Source of the DNA: Haloarcula amylolytica JCM 13557
GTDB taxonomy: Archaea; Halobacteriota; Halobacteria; Halobacteriales; Haloarculaceae
DNA length: 64,000 bases
Reading direction: 5' to 3'
NCBI RefSeq assembly: GCF_000336615.1
Contig: NZ_AOLW01000035.1
Location: 140,100-204,099, forward strand
Shown: piece by piece, positions 34,549-43,511 of the stretch
How the letters are laid out: every line of letters begins with the position of its first letter
Position numbering within the stretch: the stretch's first letter is position 1
Notes under the pieces: model-generated
Database searches by the model: none
What the model was told of the DNA's origin: nothing
Seen by the model: the letters and a program-made list of their open reading frames with translations, nothing else
Made by a program: the position numbers and the translations under genes

Positions 34549-36600
34549 CTACCCTGCCTTTCGCACTGTCACCGCCGAATGCTTGTACTCGGGAATCTCG
34601 GCGACGGGGTCGAGCGCATCGCCGGTCAGGGCGTTTGCGAGCGGGTCCAGATAGTGGAACGTACAGAACACGACCCCGGGTCGAATGGCCGCCGTCACGG
34701 CCGCCGGCACTGTCACGCTGCCGCGTTCGCTCTCGACGACGACAGTATCGCCGTCCTCGATATTCCGAGCGGCGGCATCGTCCGGGTGGATTTCGAGGAC
34801 GTCTTCCCCGCGCATCCGCATGAGTGTCTCCGACCGCCGAGTGAGCGCGCCGCTGTTGAAGTGCTGGAGTGCGCGCCCGGTCGTGAGAACGAGTTGTTTC
34901 TCGGCAACGGCATCGGCCGGTGGCGACGGCGAGACTGGGACCAGCGGAGCGGTTTGCTCGCCAGAGGCGAACGTCTCCGTATGGAGCACGTCGGTGCCGG
35001 AATCGGCGTCCGCCGGGAACGGCCACCGCTGGTAGCTGTCACTGATACCGTCGTAACTCATGCCGGCGTACAGTGGGTTGACCCGCGCCAGCTCCTCGAA
35101 CACCGCTTCCGGGCCGTCGTAGTCGAACGCATCCGACTGGCCGACCAGCCGCCGGCCGAGGTCCGTGAGGATATCTAGATCACGGCGGGCGTTCCCGGGC
35201 AGGTCAGCGTTCGGTCGCATCCGCATCACTCGCCGGTCCGTGTTGGTCACGGTCCCCGCTTTCTCCGCCCAACTGCTCCCCGGAAGCACGACGTCGGCGT
35301 GGTCGACGGTCGCCGTTTCGAAGAGGTCGATGACGACACAGAAATCGAGCTCGTCGAAACCGGCCCTGACAGAACTGGCGTTCGGTTCCGTGACGGCCGG
35401 GTTCTCGCCGAACACGACCGCAGCCTTGACGGCGTCACCGAACTGGTGTGTCGCAGTGGTCTCCGTCAGGCCGGGTTCGTTCGGCGGCTCGACGCCCCAC
35501 TCGTCGGCGACACGCTGTCGGGCTTCCGGGTCGGTGACGGGTTCGTAGCCGGGGAGCACGTTGGGAAGCGCGCCGACGTCGCCGGCTCCCTGGACGTTGT
35601 TCTGGCCGCGGAGCGGGTTCACGCCGGTGCCCGGCCGTCCGACGTTCCCGGTCAGCAGCGCGAGGTTCAACAGCGCGTGCACGTTGTCGGTCCCGGACGT
35701 GTGCTGGCTCATCCCCATTCCGGTGACGATTGCCGCTGTATCGGCCTCGGCGTATGCTCGGGCCGCCTCCCGGACGCTTTCCGGTGCAACACCGGCTGCG
35801 TCGGCACCCGATTCGATGTCGGCATCGTCGAGATGTGCTGTCAGATCTGTATAGCCAGTCGTTCGCTCCTTGATGAACGACTCGTCGACGAGTCCCTCCT
35901 CGAGAACGACTTTGGCCATCGAATTGAGGAGCTGGATGTCGTATCCGGGACGGACGTCGAGGTGGATGTCGGCGGCGTCGGTCGTGTCCGTCTCGCGCGG
36001 GTCGATATGGATGAGTGTGGCTCCGTTGCGAATCGCCGGCAAGAAGTACGACCGGAAAATGACGGGATGCTGTTCGGCTGGATTCGCACCGGTGACGAGT
36101 AGACAGTCGGTTTCGGCCAGGTCATCGAGCGTGTTCGTCATCGCCCCGGCACCGAGGCGCTCGCTCATCGCGGCGACCGTCGAGGAATGACAGAGGCGAG
36201 CGCAGTTGTCGACGTTGTTGGTGCCGAGCATCCGGGCAATCTTCTGGAAGACGTAGTTCTCCTCGTTCGTACAGTTCGATGACGCGAAGAACTCGACGGC
36301 GTCTGGCCCGTGCTGGTCGATGATTTCCGAGAGTTCAGCAGCGACGCGACTCAGGGCAGTTTCCCAGGGAGCAGTGACGAAGTGACCGCCCTCACGGACA
36401 AGCGGCTCCGTCAGCCGGTCCTCATGCGCAACTACGTCGAATGCGGCCACGCCTTTCGGACAGACCTCACCACTCGTATTCACCGGCCCCGCTGTTCCGG
36501 TTGCTTTGCCGTTGCCCGCGTACTCTATCGTACAGCCGACGCCACAGTAGGGACAGACTGTCTGCTCGGCCCGGGAGTTTTGATCCTGACTGTCACTCAT
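34549..36600 (-). CDS. fdhA: Molybdopterin oxidoreductase, formate dehydrogenase alpha-type
   Basis: A 683-residue DMSO-reductase-superfamily enzyme. The N-terminal 4Fe-4S site is CPYCGVGC with CPKG about 25 residues later. The Mo/W ligand is the cysteine in NCARLCHSSTVAA near residue 137, the place of Sec or Cys in formate dehydrogenases (family ARxU/CHGPS). TGMGMSQHTSGT, NPLRGQNNVQGA and the C-terminal domain (TGRALQHFNSG) also fit. It lacks the extra N-terminal ferredoxin domains of NAD-linked enzymes and has no adjacent beta or gamma subunit gene, so its electron partner is unknown. I chose the ATG at 36600 over an upstream one at 36615. It has no Tat signal, so it is cytoplasmic. Confidence 0.85.
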   Translation of the reverse strand: MSDSQDQNSRAEQTVCPYCGVGCTIEYAGNGKATGTAGPVNTSGEVCPKGVAAFDVVAHEDRLTEPLVREGGHFVTAPWETALSRVAAELSEIIDQHGPDAVEFFASSNCTNEENYVFQKIARMLGTNNVDNCARLCHSSTVAAMSERLGAGAMTNTLDDLAETDCLLVTGANPAEQHPVIFRSYFLPAIRNGATLIHIDPRETDTTDAADIHLDVRPGYDIQLLNSMAKVVLEEGLVDESFIKERTTGYTDLTAHLDDADIESGADAAGVAPESVREAARAYAEADTAAIVTGMGMSQHTSGTDNVHALLNLALLTGNVGRPGTGVNPLRGQNNVQGAGDVGALPNVLPGYEPVTDPEARQRVADEWGVEPPNEPGLTETTATHQFGDAVKAAVVFGENPAVTEPNASSVRAGFDELDFCVVIDLFETATVDHADVVLPGSSWAEKAGTVTNTDRRVMRMRPNADLPGNARRDLDILTDLGRRLVGQSDAFDYDGPEAVFEELARVNPLYAGMSYDGISDSYQRWPFPADADSGTDVLHTETFASGEQTAPLVPVSPSPPADAVAEKQLVLTTGRALQHFNSGALTRRSETLMRMRGEDVLEIHPDDAAARNIEDGDTVVVESERGSVTVPAAVTAAIRPGVVFCTFHYLDPLANALTGDALDPVAEIPEYKHSAVTVRKAG

Positions 36601-36682
36601 TACTCTTTCGAACAAACGGAACGCAGATACAAGTAGCCGACCGGTAAAACCTGTGCGGGTTTATAGAGATTCGAGGCGAATA

Positions 36683-36750
36683 CACCCGCCTTCCCGTGAG
36701 GGACGAGTGTTCCGACCGCTAGTCGGAACCGAGGACCGAACAGGCGGGTG
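36683..36750. other. Left-end structured segment of the tnpB element
   Basis: An outer stem, cacccgcc (36683-36690) with ggcgggtg (36743-36750), encloses two hairpins: tccc-gtga-ggga (36692-36703), with a GNRA-type loop, and ttccgac-cgcta-gtcggaa (36710-36728). In IS200/IS605 elements, hairpins at the ends are recognised by TnpA as single-stranded DNA. The three-way layout could also be a transcribed RNA. Confidence 0.55.
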
Positions 36751-36866
36751 ATGAAGCCGACACTCCGATGGTCAACCCGCCGGCTACACCACGTTTGGAT
36801 ATTCAACGCTAACCACAACATTTACAATTTAGACTGTTATAACCGCTTATAGAGCCGTTCCAAACG

Positions 36867-38195
36867 ATGCTGGAAGTTCACCGCACCCACCAAGCGAAAA
36901 TCTGCAACCACTCACAGGTTGCAGAGTCGCTCGACCGGCATGGGTGGAGTGCCAGCAAACTCTGGAACGTCGCCAACTATCACGCCCGCAACGTCTGGGA
37001 CGAAACCGGCGAGATTCCCGACCATGAAGACTTGAAACGCGAGTTGAAAGACCACACCAAATACAATGGGCTGCATAGCCAGTCCAGTCAGCGAGTTCTT
37101 GAGGAGCTTGCTGAAAGCTTTCACTCGTGGTATCAGAAACGCAAGTCCGATGACCGTGCGAACCCGCCGGGCTACCGCAAACGCAACTACTACGACCAAG
37201 ACGGCAACCGTGTTCACGAAGAACACCCGCGTTCCACCGTGACATGGAAGCAGAACGGGTTCAAGCACGACAAGAAACACAACAAGATTCGCCTGTCGAA
37301 AGGCGCGAATCACAAAGAACACCCGAAAGCGTGGGAGTATATGCTGGTCGAATACGAAACCCGGCCTGACGCGACTGTTGAGAACGTCCAACAGGTGCGT
37401 GCCGTCTACAACCGTGCGAAAGGTCAGTGGGAGCTTCACATCGTCTGCAAAGACGAGATTGAACCCCCAGACGCTCCCGGTGATGAAACCGCTGGCATCG
37501 ACCTCGGCATCTGCAATTTCGCCGCCGTTGCCTACAGTACCGAAGAAGCCGACCTGTATCCGGGCAACCGTCTGAAACAAGACGGGTACTACTTCCCGAA
37601 AGAAATCGCCAAGTGCGACGACTCAGGCGGCAAGCGAGCAACCCGACTCCATGCGAAATGGAGTGAACGCCGCACCCACTTCTTCCACAGTCTCGCCAAG
37701 CACATCGTTGAGCGGTGTGTTGAGAAACAGGTTGGCCGAATCAATGTTGGTGACTTGGAAGGAGTGCGTGAAGACGGCGATGGCGAGGCGAAAAACTGGG
37801 GTCGGCACGGCAACCTCGACTTGCACGGCTGGGCGTTCGACCGCCTCACTTCGATTCTCACGTACAAGGCGAAAGTGGAAGGTATCGAAGTGAACGAAGT
37901 GGACGAACGCGATACCAGTAAGACGTGTTGCGTGTGCGGGAAAACAGATGAGAATCAGCGTGTTGAACGTGGTCTGTACGTGTGCGAGGAACACGATGAT
38001 GCGTTCAACGCGGATGTGAATGGGGCGGAGAACATCCGTCTCGAGATAAACAGCGACGATGAAAGTAACTCCGAGTCTTCCGGGCAGTTGTCCGGGGATA
38101 GGTGTACCGGCTGGTTGGCACAGCCTTCAGTCTACCTGTACGACCTCTCCTGCGGATTCCAACCGCAGACAGAGGTGGTGGACTGTAGATCTTAA
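36867..38195 (+). CDS. tnpB: TnpB RNA-guided nuclease
   Basis: A 442-residue TnpB, an RNA-guided DNA nuclease related to Cas12 that favours retention of its element. The RuvC-like sites are visible: Asp in AGIDLGICNFAAV, Glu in INVGDLEGVRED and Asp in FNADVNGAENI. Between the last two is the zinc-finger region, TCCVCGKTDENQ followed by YVCEEHDDAF, where the fourth ligand is His rather than Cys. The N-terminal part carries the OrfB helix-turn-helix region. All catalytic acids are kept, so it may be active. Its 3' end overlaps the probable guide RNA. Confidence 0.93.
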   Translation: MLEVHRTHQAKICNHSQVAESLDRHGWSASKLWNVANYHARNVWDETGEIPDHEDLKRELKDHTKYNGLHSQSSQRVLEELAESFHSWYQKRKSDDRANPPGYRKRNYYDQDGNRVHEEHPRSTVTWKQNGFKHDKKHNKIRLSKGANHKEHPKAWEYMLVEYETRPDATVENVQQVRAVYNRAKGQWELHIVCKDEIEPPDAPGDETAGIDLGICNFAAVAYSTEEADLYPGNRLKQDGYYFPKEIAKCDDSGGKRATRLHAKWSERRTHFFHSLAKHIVERCVEKQVGRINVGDLEGVREDGDGEAKNWGRHGNLDLHGWAFDRLTSILTYKAKVEGIEVNEVDERDTSKTCCVCGKTDENQRVERGLYVCEEHDDAFNADVNGAENIRLEINSDDESNSESSGQLSGDRCTGWLAQPSVYLYDLSCGFQPQTEVVDCRS

Positions 38196-38244
38196 TATCC
38201 CCACGCTTGGGATTCCTCCGCGTTCACGCGGAGGAGGATGTCAA
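38060..38244 (+). ncRNA. Probable omega RNA (guide RNA) of the tnpB element
   Basis: The 3' end of tnpB and the following right end hold a series of stems: ctgcgg/ccgcag (38150-38168), tccc-cacgctt-ggga (38199-38213) and cctccgcg-ttca-cgcggagg (38215-38234). TnpB guide RNAs derive from the right end, with the guide taken from the flank beyond it (here starting near 38245, tagtgtgtc). Sense transcripts overlapping the 3' end of tnpB are reported for haloarchaeal IS1341-type elements. The 5' end given here is a guess. Confidence 0.6.
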
Positions 38245-38384
38245 TAGTGTGTCAATAACCTCCGTTTTGGAACAGTGCTAGACCCGTTTTCGGGCTGTCG
38301 CGGCTGACCGTGCTTGCGGGTGCGCCGCCAGTTTCGAGAGGCGCACCAAACACTGTAATGGGACATCGGTCGTAGGGCCGGTAG

Positions 38385-40298
38385 ATGCGACCAGCCCTGA
38401 CGACCGTGCAAGTCTTCGCGCTACTCGCGGTAGTCCTCTGCTCACTGGTTTTCGCCGCGTCGTTCGCTGTCGATATCAGCAGCGCCCGACCTGAACCAGT
38501 ACCGTTCGATAACACCGTCCAACGTGGGATCACGATGGCCGACGAACAGATCGCACGGAACCAGAGCATTAGCGTCCCGAAAGTAGAGGTCTTCTACTCG
38601 CAGTACCGCTACGTCGTCGGCTACGTCGGCCTCGACCAGGCTGTGACCGCGCTCACGGAACCGGGGCACGAGCAGCAGTTCGGCTATCCGCTCGCGGTGT
38701 ACGTTTCCGACTACAGTGACAGGCCGGTCAGGTGTGGTGACGACGATTACCTCCGGACCGCCACACCGCCGGACTGGGTCGAAGCCAATCAGGCCCACTA
38801 CGTCGTCGATGGGTCGGCGAGGGTCCCGTCCGGTCCGGCGGTTGTGCCGTTCGCCGACCGTGACGACGCCGCGGCGTTTGCCGACAAATGTGGCGGACGA
38901 ACCATCGACTGGGAGACCCTCAAGACCCAGTCGTTCGACCTCGAACAAGCGGGGGCGATCCGAAACCAGGTCGGTCCGCGGCGGAACGATGCGGATGCCA
39001 GTGTGCAGGCGGCGCGAGAACGCCGAAACCGGCCTGTTTCGGCCGAAGTCGGAACCGATGCTCAGACGATACAGGGAGCCGTCGACGCGGCACCGCCGAA
39101 CACGACGGTCGTTGTCCCAGCTGGCACCTACGACGAGCGGGTGACGATAGACAAGCCGCTCACCCTCAGCGGTCCCGGGGCGACGCTCGACGGCGGCGGG
39201 AACGGGACGGTCGTGACAGTGACTTCCGACCGGGTCGGTGTCACCGGGTTCGACATCGTCGGCGTCGGCAACACGACGGTCGGCGACCCCACGAACGCCA
39301 GCGATAGCGCCTGGGACGCAACCGTGACGACCGCCTACGGCAACAGCGATGCCGCCGTTACCGGTCGAAACGCGTCCGGACTGTACGTCGCGAACCTCAG
39401 CGTCGAAACGCCCGCTAGCGGCGTCGTTCTGCGGCGGACACCCGGTGCGGTTGTCGAGAACGTCACGGTCAACGGGACGGCAGACTGGCAAGACGGGTTC
39501 ATGGGCGTCATCGGGATGCACGGGCCGATTGTCGTGCAGGATTCGGTCTTCAACGGTGGGCGTGACGGCGTGTACCTCCACCGGGCCGACGGGACCGCTG
39601 TCCGGAACAACACGTTCAGGGACAATCGCTTCGGCGTCCACCTGATGTACACCTCCCGGTCGCTCGTTGCGGACAACGTCGCCCGGGGGGAGGAGTACGC
39701 CGGCGTCGTCGTCATGACGAACCCCGTGGCGAACGCCATCGTCGGGAACGACGTGCGCCACTCCGGCAGCGGCGTCATGTTAGCCGGCTCCCGGAGCTAT
39801 ATTGCGCACAACGTGGTAGTCGACACCGACCAAGCGATGTCGACAAACGCCGCCCGGTCCCTGTACGAGCACAACGTCCTCTACGGAAACGACATCGGTG
39901 TGCGGGCGTCGACAGTCGTCCCGTCGAACATCGTCACCGAGAACGACTTCATCGCCAACGACCGTCACGCGGTCTCGGGACCGGGGCCGCTACGCGTGTA
40001 CACGCACGAAGGCAGGGGGAACTACTGGAGCGGTGCGTACGACCTCACTGGGGGGGCTGGCCCGGTGTTGGTCCAGTCCTACTCGCCTACCGACTCCGTC
40101 GACCGTCGCCTCCACCAGACCGACGCTGCGGTCGTCCTCAGGTCGGCACCGAGTGTCCGGGGTCTCCGGGCGCTCCGCGGAACCACGCCCGGCTTCCGGC
40201 GGGGAAGCATCGTCGACAGGGCACCCCTGACAGACCCTGCTAACCCCGAGGCCGTCAGGCATCTTCGAAACGAGACCTCGATGGAGGGGGCAGCATGA
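38385..40298 (+). CDS. nosD: NosD with an N-terminal NosL-like domain (nitrous oxide reductase maturation)
   Basis: A 637-residue exported protein. After a signal or anchor segment (about residues 7-30), residues 60-185 resemble NosL rather than NosD: PLAVYVSDYSDRP, VPSGPAVVPFADRDDAAAF and ADKCGGRTIDWE parallel the neighbouring nosL product. Residues 215-560 are a right-handed beta-helix of the NosD family, with repeated ADGTAVRNNTFRDNRFGVHL- and YAGVVVMTNPVANAIVGNDV-type turns. NosD works with NosF and NosY to assemble the Cu-S site of nitrous oxide reductase outside the membrane. nosF starts 4 bases inside its end. A fusion of copper chaperone and NosD would be economical. nosZ is absent from the window. 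Confidence 0.9.
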   Translation: MRPALTTVQVFALLAVVLCSLVFAASFAVDISSARPEPVPFDNTVQRGITMADEQIARNQSISVPKVEVFYSQYRYVVGYVGLDQAVTALTEPGHEQQFGYPLAVYVSDYSDRPVRCGDDDYLRTATPPDWVEANQAHYVVDGSARVPSGPAVVPFADRDDAAAFADKCGGRTIDWETLKTQSFDLEQAGAIRNQVGPRRNDADASVQAARERRNRPVSAEVGTDAQTIQGAVDAAPPNTTVVVPAGTYDERVTIDKPLTLSGPGATLDGGGNGTVVTVTSDRVGVTGFDIVGVGNTTVGDPTNASDSAWDATVTTAYGNSDAAVTGRNASGLYVANLSVETPASGVVLRRTPGAVVENVTVNGTADWQDGFMGVIGMHGPIVVQDSVFNGGRDGVYLHRADGTAVRNNTFRDNRFGVHLMYTSRSLVADNVARGEEYAGVVVMTNPVANAIVGNDVRHSGSGVMLAGSRSYIAHNVVVDTDQAMSTNAARSLYEHNVLYGNDIGVRASTVVPSNIVTENDFIANDRHAVSGPGPLRVYTHEGRGNYWSGAYDLTGGAGPVLVQSYSPTDSVDRRLHQTDAAVVLRSAPSVRGLRALRGTTPGFRRGSIVDRAPLTDPANPEAVRHLRNETSMEGAA

Positions 40299-41020
40299 CT
40301 GGCGAGACGTACCTCACGGCGGACGAGGTCACGAAGAAGTACGGCGACGTGACAGCCGTTTCAGAGGTGTCACTCGACGTGCCGTCCGACGCCGTGACCG
40401 GGTTCATCGGCCCGAACGGGTCCGGGAAATCGACGCTCCTGCGCGTGCTTCTGGGCGTCGAGCGACCGACCAGCGGCACCGTCTCGTACAGCGGGCCTGA
40501 GGCCGAACGCCAGCTGGGCTACCTGCCACAGCGGCCGACCTTCCGGCCGGGCTTTAGCGTCCGGGAGACCGCCGCGTTCTACGCGGACCTCGTCGACGAC
40601 GACCCGGACCGGCTCCTGGAACGTGTCGGCCTCGAAGAAGTGGCCGGCCGTCCCGTGTCCGGGCTCTCCGGGGGGATGACGCGCCTCCTGGGAATCGCAC
40701 AGGCACTGGCCGGTGACCCACCCATCGTGATGCTCGACGAACCGGCAAGCGGTCTCGACCCGGCGATGAGTCGGCTGATATTCGATATCATTGAATCGAT
40801 TGCCGACGCCGGTCGCGCCGTGGTTCTCTGCTCACACGAACTACCGCTAGTCGAGGCGACGGCCGACCGACTCGTAGTGCTCGAATCCGGCCGCCTCGTT
40901 CGGACCGGGTCGGTCGAATCCCTGCGGGAACAGACCGGGGGGCCGCTCCACGAGACGTTCACGGCGCTTCTGGATCAGGACAGAGCTGCTATCGCCGCTC
41001 CGGGGGGTGAGCAGTCATGA
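40295..41020 (+). CDS. nosF: NosF, ABC-transporter ATPase
   Basis: A 241-residue ATPase with Walker A GPNGSGKST near residues 42-50, Q-loop LPQRP, signature LSGGMTRLL, Walker B IVMLDEPASGLDP and the switch His in CSHELPLVE. It powers NosY for delivery of a sulfur species to NosZ maturation through NosD. It overlaps nosD at its start and nosY at its end by 4 bases each, a tight operon. Confidence 0.93.
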   Translation: MTGETYLTADEVTKKYGDVTAVSEVSLDVPSDAVTGFIGPNGSGKSTLLRVLLGVERPTSGTVSYSGPEAERQLGYLPQRPTFRPGFSVRETAAFYADLVDDDPDRLLERVGLEEVAGRPVSGLSGGMTRLLGIAQALAGDPPIVMLDEPASGLDPAMSRLIFDIIESIADAGRAVVLCSHELPLVEATADRLVVLESGRLVRTGSVESLREQTGGPLHETFTALLDQDRAAIAAPGGEQS

Positions 41021-41829
41021 TGAACGGAAACCGATTCTGGACGGTCTTCGTGCGAGAGGTCCGGAGTGCGGTCAGGACACGCACCTATCTCGTGCTCGGA
41101 CTGGTCACGGGGATTGTCCTGTTCGGCCTCGCCTACGCCGGGGGCGGCCCCGCTGGCGGCTACGTTCCAACCGTCGTCGATACGCTCGTCGCCGTCGAAG
41201 TACTCGTGCCGACGCTTGCCTTCGCGGTCGGCTATCGCGCGATAGCCGACCCCGCCGTCCGGGGTGAACTCGATATCCTCGACACCTACCCGCTCTCGAC
41301 GTGGTCGTACGTCGGGGGGGTGTACGCGGGTCGTGCCCTCCTGTTGCTCACCATTGTCGTCGTCCCGCTGCTGGCGCTGGGCGTCAACGTGGCGACGACC
41401 GCGGGACCGGAGACAACGGTGTTTGCGAGCCATCGCGGCGTCGACTCGCCGTTCCTGTTCATCCGGTTCGTGGCGTTGACGGTCCTGTACGCGCTCACGT
41501 CCCTGACTATCGCGTTCCTGCTGTCGGCGCTCGCCCGAAGCCGGGGCCGAGCACTCGTGCTCGCACTCGCCGGGCTGCTTGTCCTCACCGTCGGCAGTGA
41601 CCTCGCGGTGTTTGCAGCGCTCGACACCGGCGTCACGACGGGCACACTCGGCGGCGCGCTCGCCATGACTCCGGCGGGCGCGTATCGCGGACTCGTGTTC
41701 GATCAGGTCCTGTACGTCGCTGTTCCGGGCCGGTCAGCGTTCGTCCCGACGTGGGTCGCCGCCCTCTCGCTCCTGTTCTGGTGGGGACTCACGTTCGTAG
41801 GGGCGATGCTTGCGACGGATGCGGCCTGA
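41017..41829 (+). CDS. nosY: NosY, ABC-transporter permease
   Basis: A 270-residue membrane protein with six predicted helices: about residues 20-40, 50-75, 100-130, 145-170, 180-205 and 245-268. It belongs to the ABC-2/NosY family and pairs with NosF. LDILDTYPLSTWSYVGGVYAGR, following the second helix, is the characteristic coupling segment. It overlaps nosF by 4 bases. Confidence 0.9.
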   Translation: MMNGNRFWTVFVREVRSAVRTRTYLVLGLVTGIVLFGLAYAGGGPAGGYVPTVVDTLVAVEVLVPTLAFAVGYRAIADPAVRGELDILDTYPLSTWSYVGGVYAGRALLLLTIVVVPLLALGVNVATTAGPETTVFASHRGVDSPFLFIRFVALTVLYALTSLTIAFLLSALARSRGRALVLALAGLLVLTVGSDLAVFAALDTGVTTGTLGGALAMTPAGAYRGLVFDQVLYVAVPGRSAFVPTWVAALSLLFWWGLTFVGAMLATDAA

Positions 41830-41831
41830 TT

Positions 41832-42359
41832 TCAGCCGTCGTCCGTTGCGGCCGCGAGTCCGCCGTCGACCAGCCGCGTGAACCGGTCGATGAGACGGTC
41901 CGTGAGCGATGGACGGACTGCAGCGAGCAGCCGCCGTGTCTCGTCAGGGTCGGTCAGGGCCACGACGACACGCCCCCGTTCGCCGTACGACTTTTCGAGT
42001 ATCCCCGCGTCGGCCAGTGTCGAAACGTGCCAGGAAACCGTACTCCGGGCGACTCCCAGCCGGTCGGTCAGTTCGTCTGCCGACAGGGACTCTGCTTCAA
42101 GCAGATGCAGGAGAAGCGTCCGCGCAGTTTCGCGCCGGGCAAACGCGAGTACACGTCGCTCCCAGGGATCGTACTCCCGGCTGTAATAGTGCGTCTTGCC
42201 CTGAATCTCCTCGGCGACGACGTCGCCGGTGCGGCGTAGTTTCCGCAGGTGATACTGTGCCTGCCCAGTCGCGATATCGAGATCTGCCGCAAGCGCGTTG
42301 AAATGGACTCCCGGTTTGGACTCGACGTGGGAACGCACTTGCTCAGTAACCGTGGACAT
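41832..42359 (-). CDS. Double winged-helix transcriptional regulator (ArsR/MarR-like)
   Basis: A 175-residue regulator with two winged helix-turn-helix domains. The first (residues 1-65) contains GVHFNALAADLDIATGQAQYHLRKLRRTGDV (by span) and the wing HYYSREYDP. The second (about 75-145) contains LSADELTDRLGVARSTVSWHVSTLADAGILEK (by span). This two-wHTH architecture is common in haloarchaea. It is convergent with nosY with 2 bases between the stops and lies upstream of no obvious target except the nos genes on both sides, so it may control them. It has no cysteine-rich metal or redox site. Confidence 0.82.
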   Translation of the reverse strand: MSTVTEQVRSHVESKPGVHFNALAADLDIATGQAQYHLRKLRRTGDVVAEEIQGKTHYYSREYDPWERRVLAFARRETARTLLLHLLEAESLSADELTDRLGVARSTVSWHVSTLADAGILEKSYGERGRVVVALTDPDETRRLLAAVRPSLTDRLIDRFTRLVDGGLAAATDDG

Positions 42360-42429
42360 AGTCTTCAGTACGGCTTTCCAGCCACCGGGACAACAGGGTA
42401 TCGGACGTTCTCACTGCGCGGGAACCCGC

Positions 42430-42990
42430 TTACATCCCGCCCACCAGTTCTCGCGTTATGTCCTCGGCAGGGAGGGTCTGGCCGCCGTACTCCTCGGCGA
42501 ACGACTCGGCGTCCGCGCTGTCGCTGAACGGGACGATGGCGGTCCCCATCGACCCCTCTATCTCCGAATTCGCGACGACTGTGAGCTCTTCAGTCGAAGC
42601 GAACGCCTCTGACTCCAAGTGCCGGGAGATGATGGTCTTGCCCCTATCAGTCCGGACATCGTAGTCGGTTGCACTGTAGTCGGTCAGGAACGTCTCCGCG
42701 GGCGTCCACCCCGACTGTTCTTTGGCGAACCGGTGGCGATACGTGCAGGTCGTACTGCAGAACCGTGCTGGCGGGTCGTGCCCCTCGGGCGTGTTGTCCT
42801 GATAGTACGTTTGGCCGACTGGACCCGGGTGCTGGTCGATGACCATCCCACACTGGTCACAGTTCTGTCCGCTCTCGATGGCGACCGGTTTCATCTCTTC
42901 ACTGGTCCCCAGACACCCCGAGAGCGACACGACTGTCGCGGTCCCGACGATGAAGTGCCGGCGTGTCAGGGCTGGTGCATAGTCAGACAT
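42430..42990 (-). CDS. nosL: NosL, Tat-exported Cu(I) lipoprotein
   Basis: A 186-residue lipoprotein. The Tat motif is TRRHFIVG with lipobox LSGC. The Cu(I) site is NCDQCGMVIDQHPGP (residues about 44-58) and the second Cys pair is FCSTTCTYRH. The C-terminal part has VPFSDSADAESFAEEYGG, echoed in the N-terminal domain of NosD here. NosL delivers copper to nitrous oxide reductase. I chose the ATG at 42990; a longer frame adds 33 basic residues ahead of the Tat motif. It is convergent-side neighbour to the regulator gene and same strand. Confidence 0.92.
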   Translation of the reverse strand: MSDYAPALTRRHFIVGTATVVSLSGCLGTSEEMKPVAIESGQNCDQCGMVIDQHPGPVGQTYYQDNTPEGHDPPARFCSTTCTYRHRFAKEQSGWTPAETFLTDYSATDYDVRTDRGKTIISRHLESEAFASTEELTVVANSEIEGSMGTAIVPFSDSADAESFAEEYGGQTLPAEDITRELVGGM

Positions 42991-43048
42991 ACTAGATAGT
43001 ACACTAGACGACACCAAATGGTTCGTGGTGCGAGCGTCGAAACGCCGG

Positions 43049-43369
43049 TCAGTCGGGGACGCTCGGCGGCGCGACCGAATAGATCGCACTCAGCACCAGC
43101 AGCGCGATGAGGAAGTCGAACCCGTGTTCGGTGAGGTGATGTACTACCATCGGGACAGCCCCGAGTACAGTCCCGATGCCGACCACGGACCGAAGGACCA
43201 GCAACCCGATAGCGACAGTCAACAGAACGTACGGCCGCGACCGGCGTCGGTGTGTACTGGCCGCCGCGACGAAAAACAGCGCCAGCGTTCCGAGCGTAGC
43301 GAGTCCCAGCACGGCGATCAACATTGCGGATTGACCGGGACTAATCCAGTCAGCCGTCGGTTGGAGCAT
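43049..43369 (-). CDS. Small membrane protein near nosL
   Basis: A 106-residue protein with three predicted helices (about 14-36, 47-68 and 82-99). I cannot name a family. It has a His pair in MVVHHLTEHGFD between helices 2 and 3, a feature that might bind haem or metal. It is upstream of nosL in the same direction with a gap of 58 bases, so it may be cotranscribed. Confidence 0.7.
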   Translation of the reverse strand: MLQPTADWISPGQSAMLIAVLGLATLGTLALFFVAAASTHRRRSRPYVLLTVAIGLLVLRSVVGIGTVLGAVPMVVHHLTEHGFDFLIALLVLSAIYSVAPPSVPD

Positions 43370-43511
43370 CGCTCAGATCATAGATCAGACGGTGACACTG
43401 GAATCGGTTTCGGTCGCAGTCGTTGCTGCGCCTGACTCTTACGCCGAGGTGAGTGCTCTGAGACAGTTCCGCCGGTGTATGCCCGTTTGAAAGGGTCTCT
43501 GTGTCACTCTC

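Larger units (their letters stand above)
36660..38244 (+). mobile_element. IS1341-type (IS200/IS605 superfamily, tnpB-only) element
   Basis: It consists of tnpB with structured ends and no tnpA, so it would depend on a TnpA encoded elsewhere. The left part, 36683-36750, folds into a compact multi-hairpin. The right end contains cctccgcg-ttca-cgcggagg (38215-38234), then aggatgtcaa near 38244. This right-end sequence is typical of haloarchaeal members of the family. The exact left boundary is uncertain within tens of bases. The element lies between fdhA and nosD. Confidence 0.75.

Noticed and set aside
36660-43000. nosZ or nosR genes
   Set aside because: The nos accessory genes are clear but no nitrous oxide reductase structural gene or NosR-like protein lies in the window.
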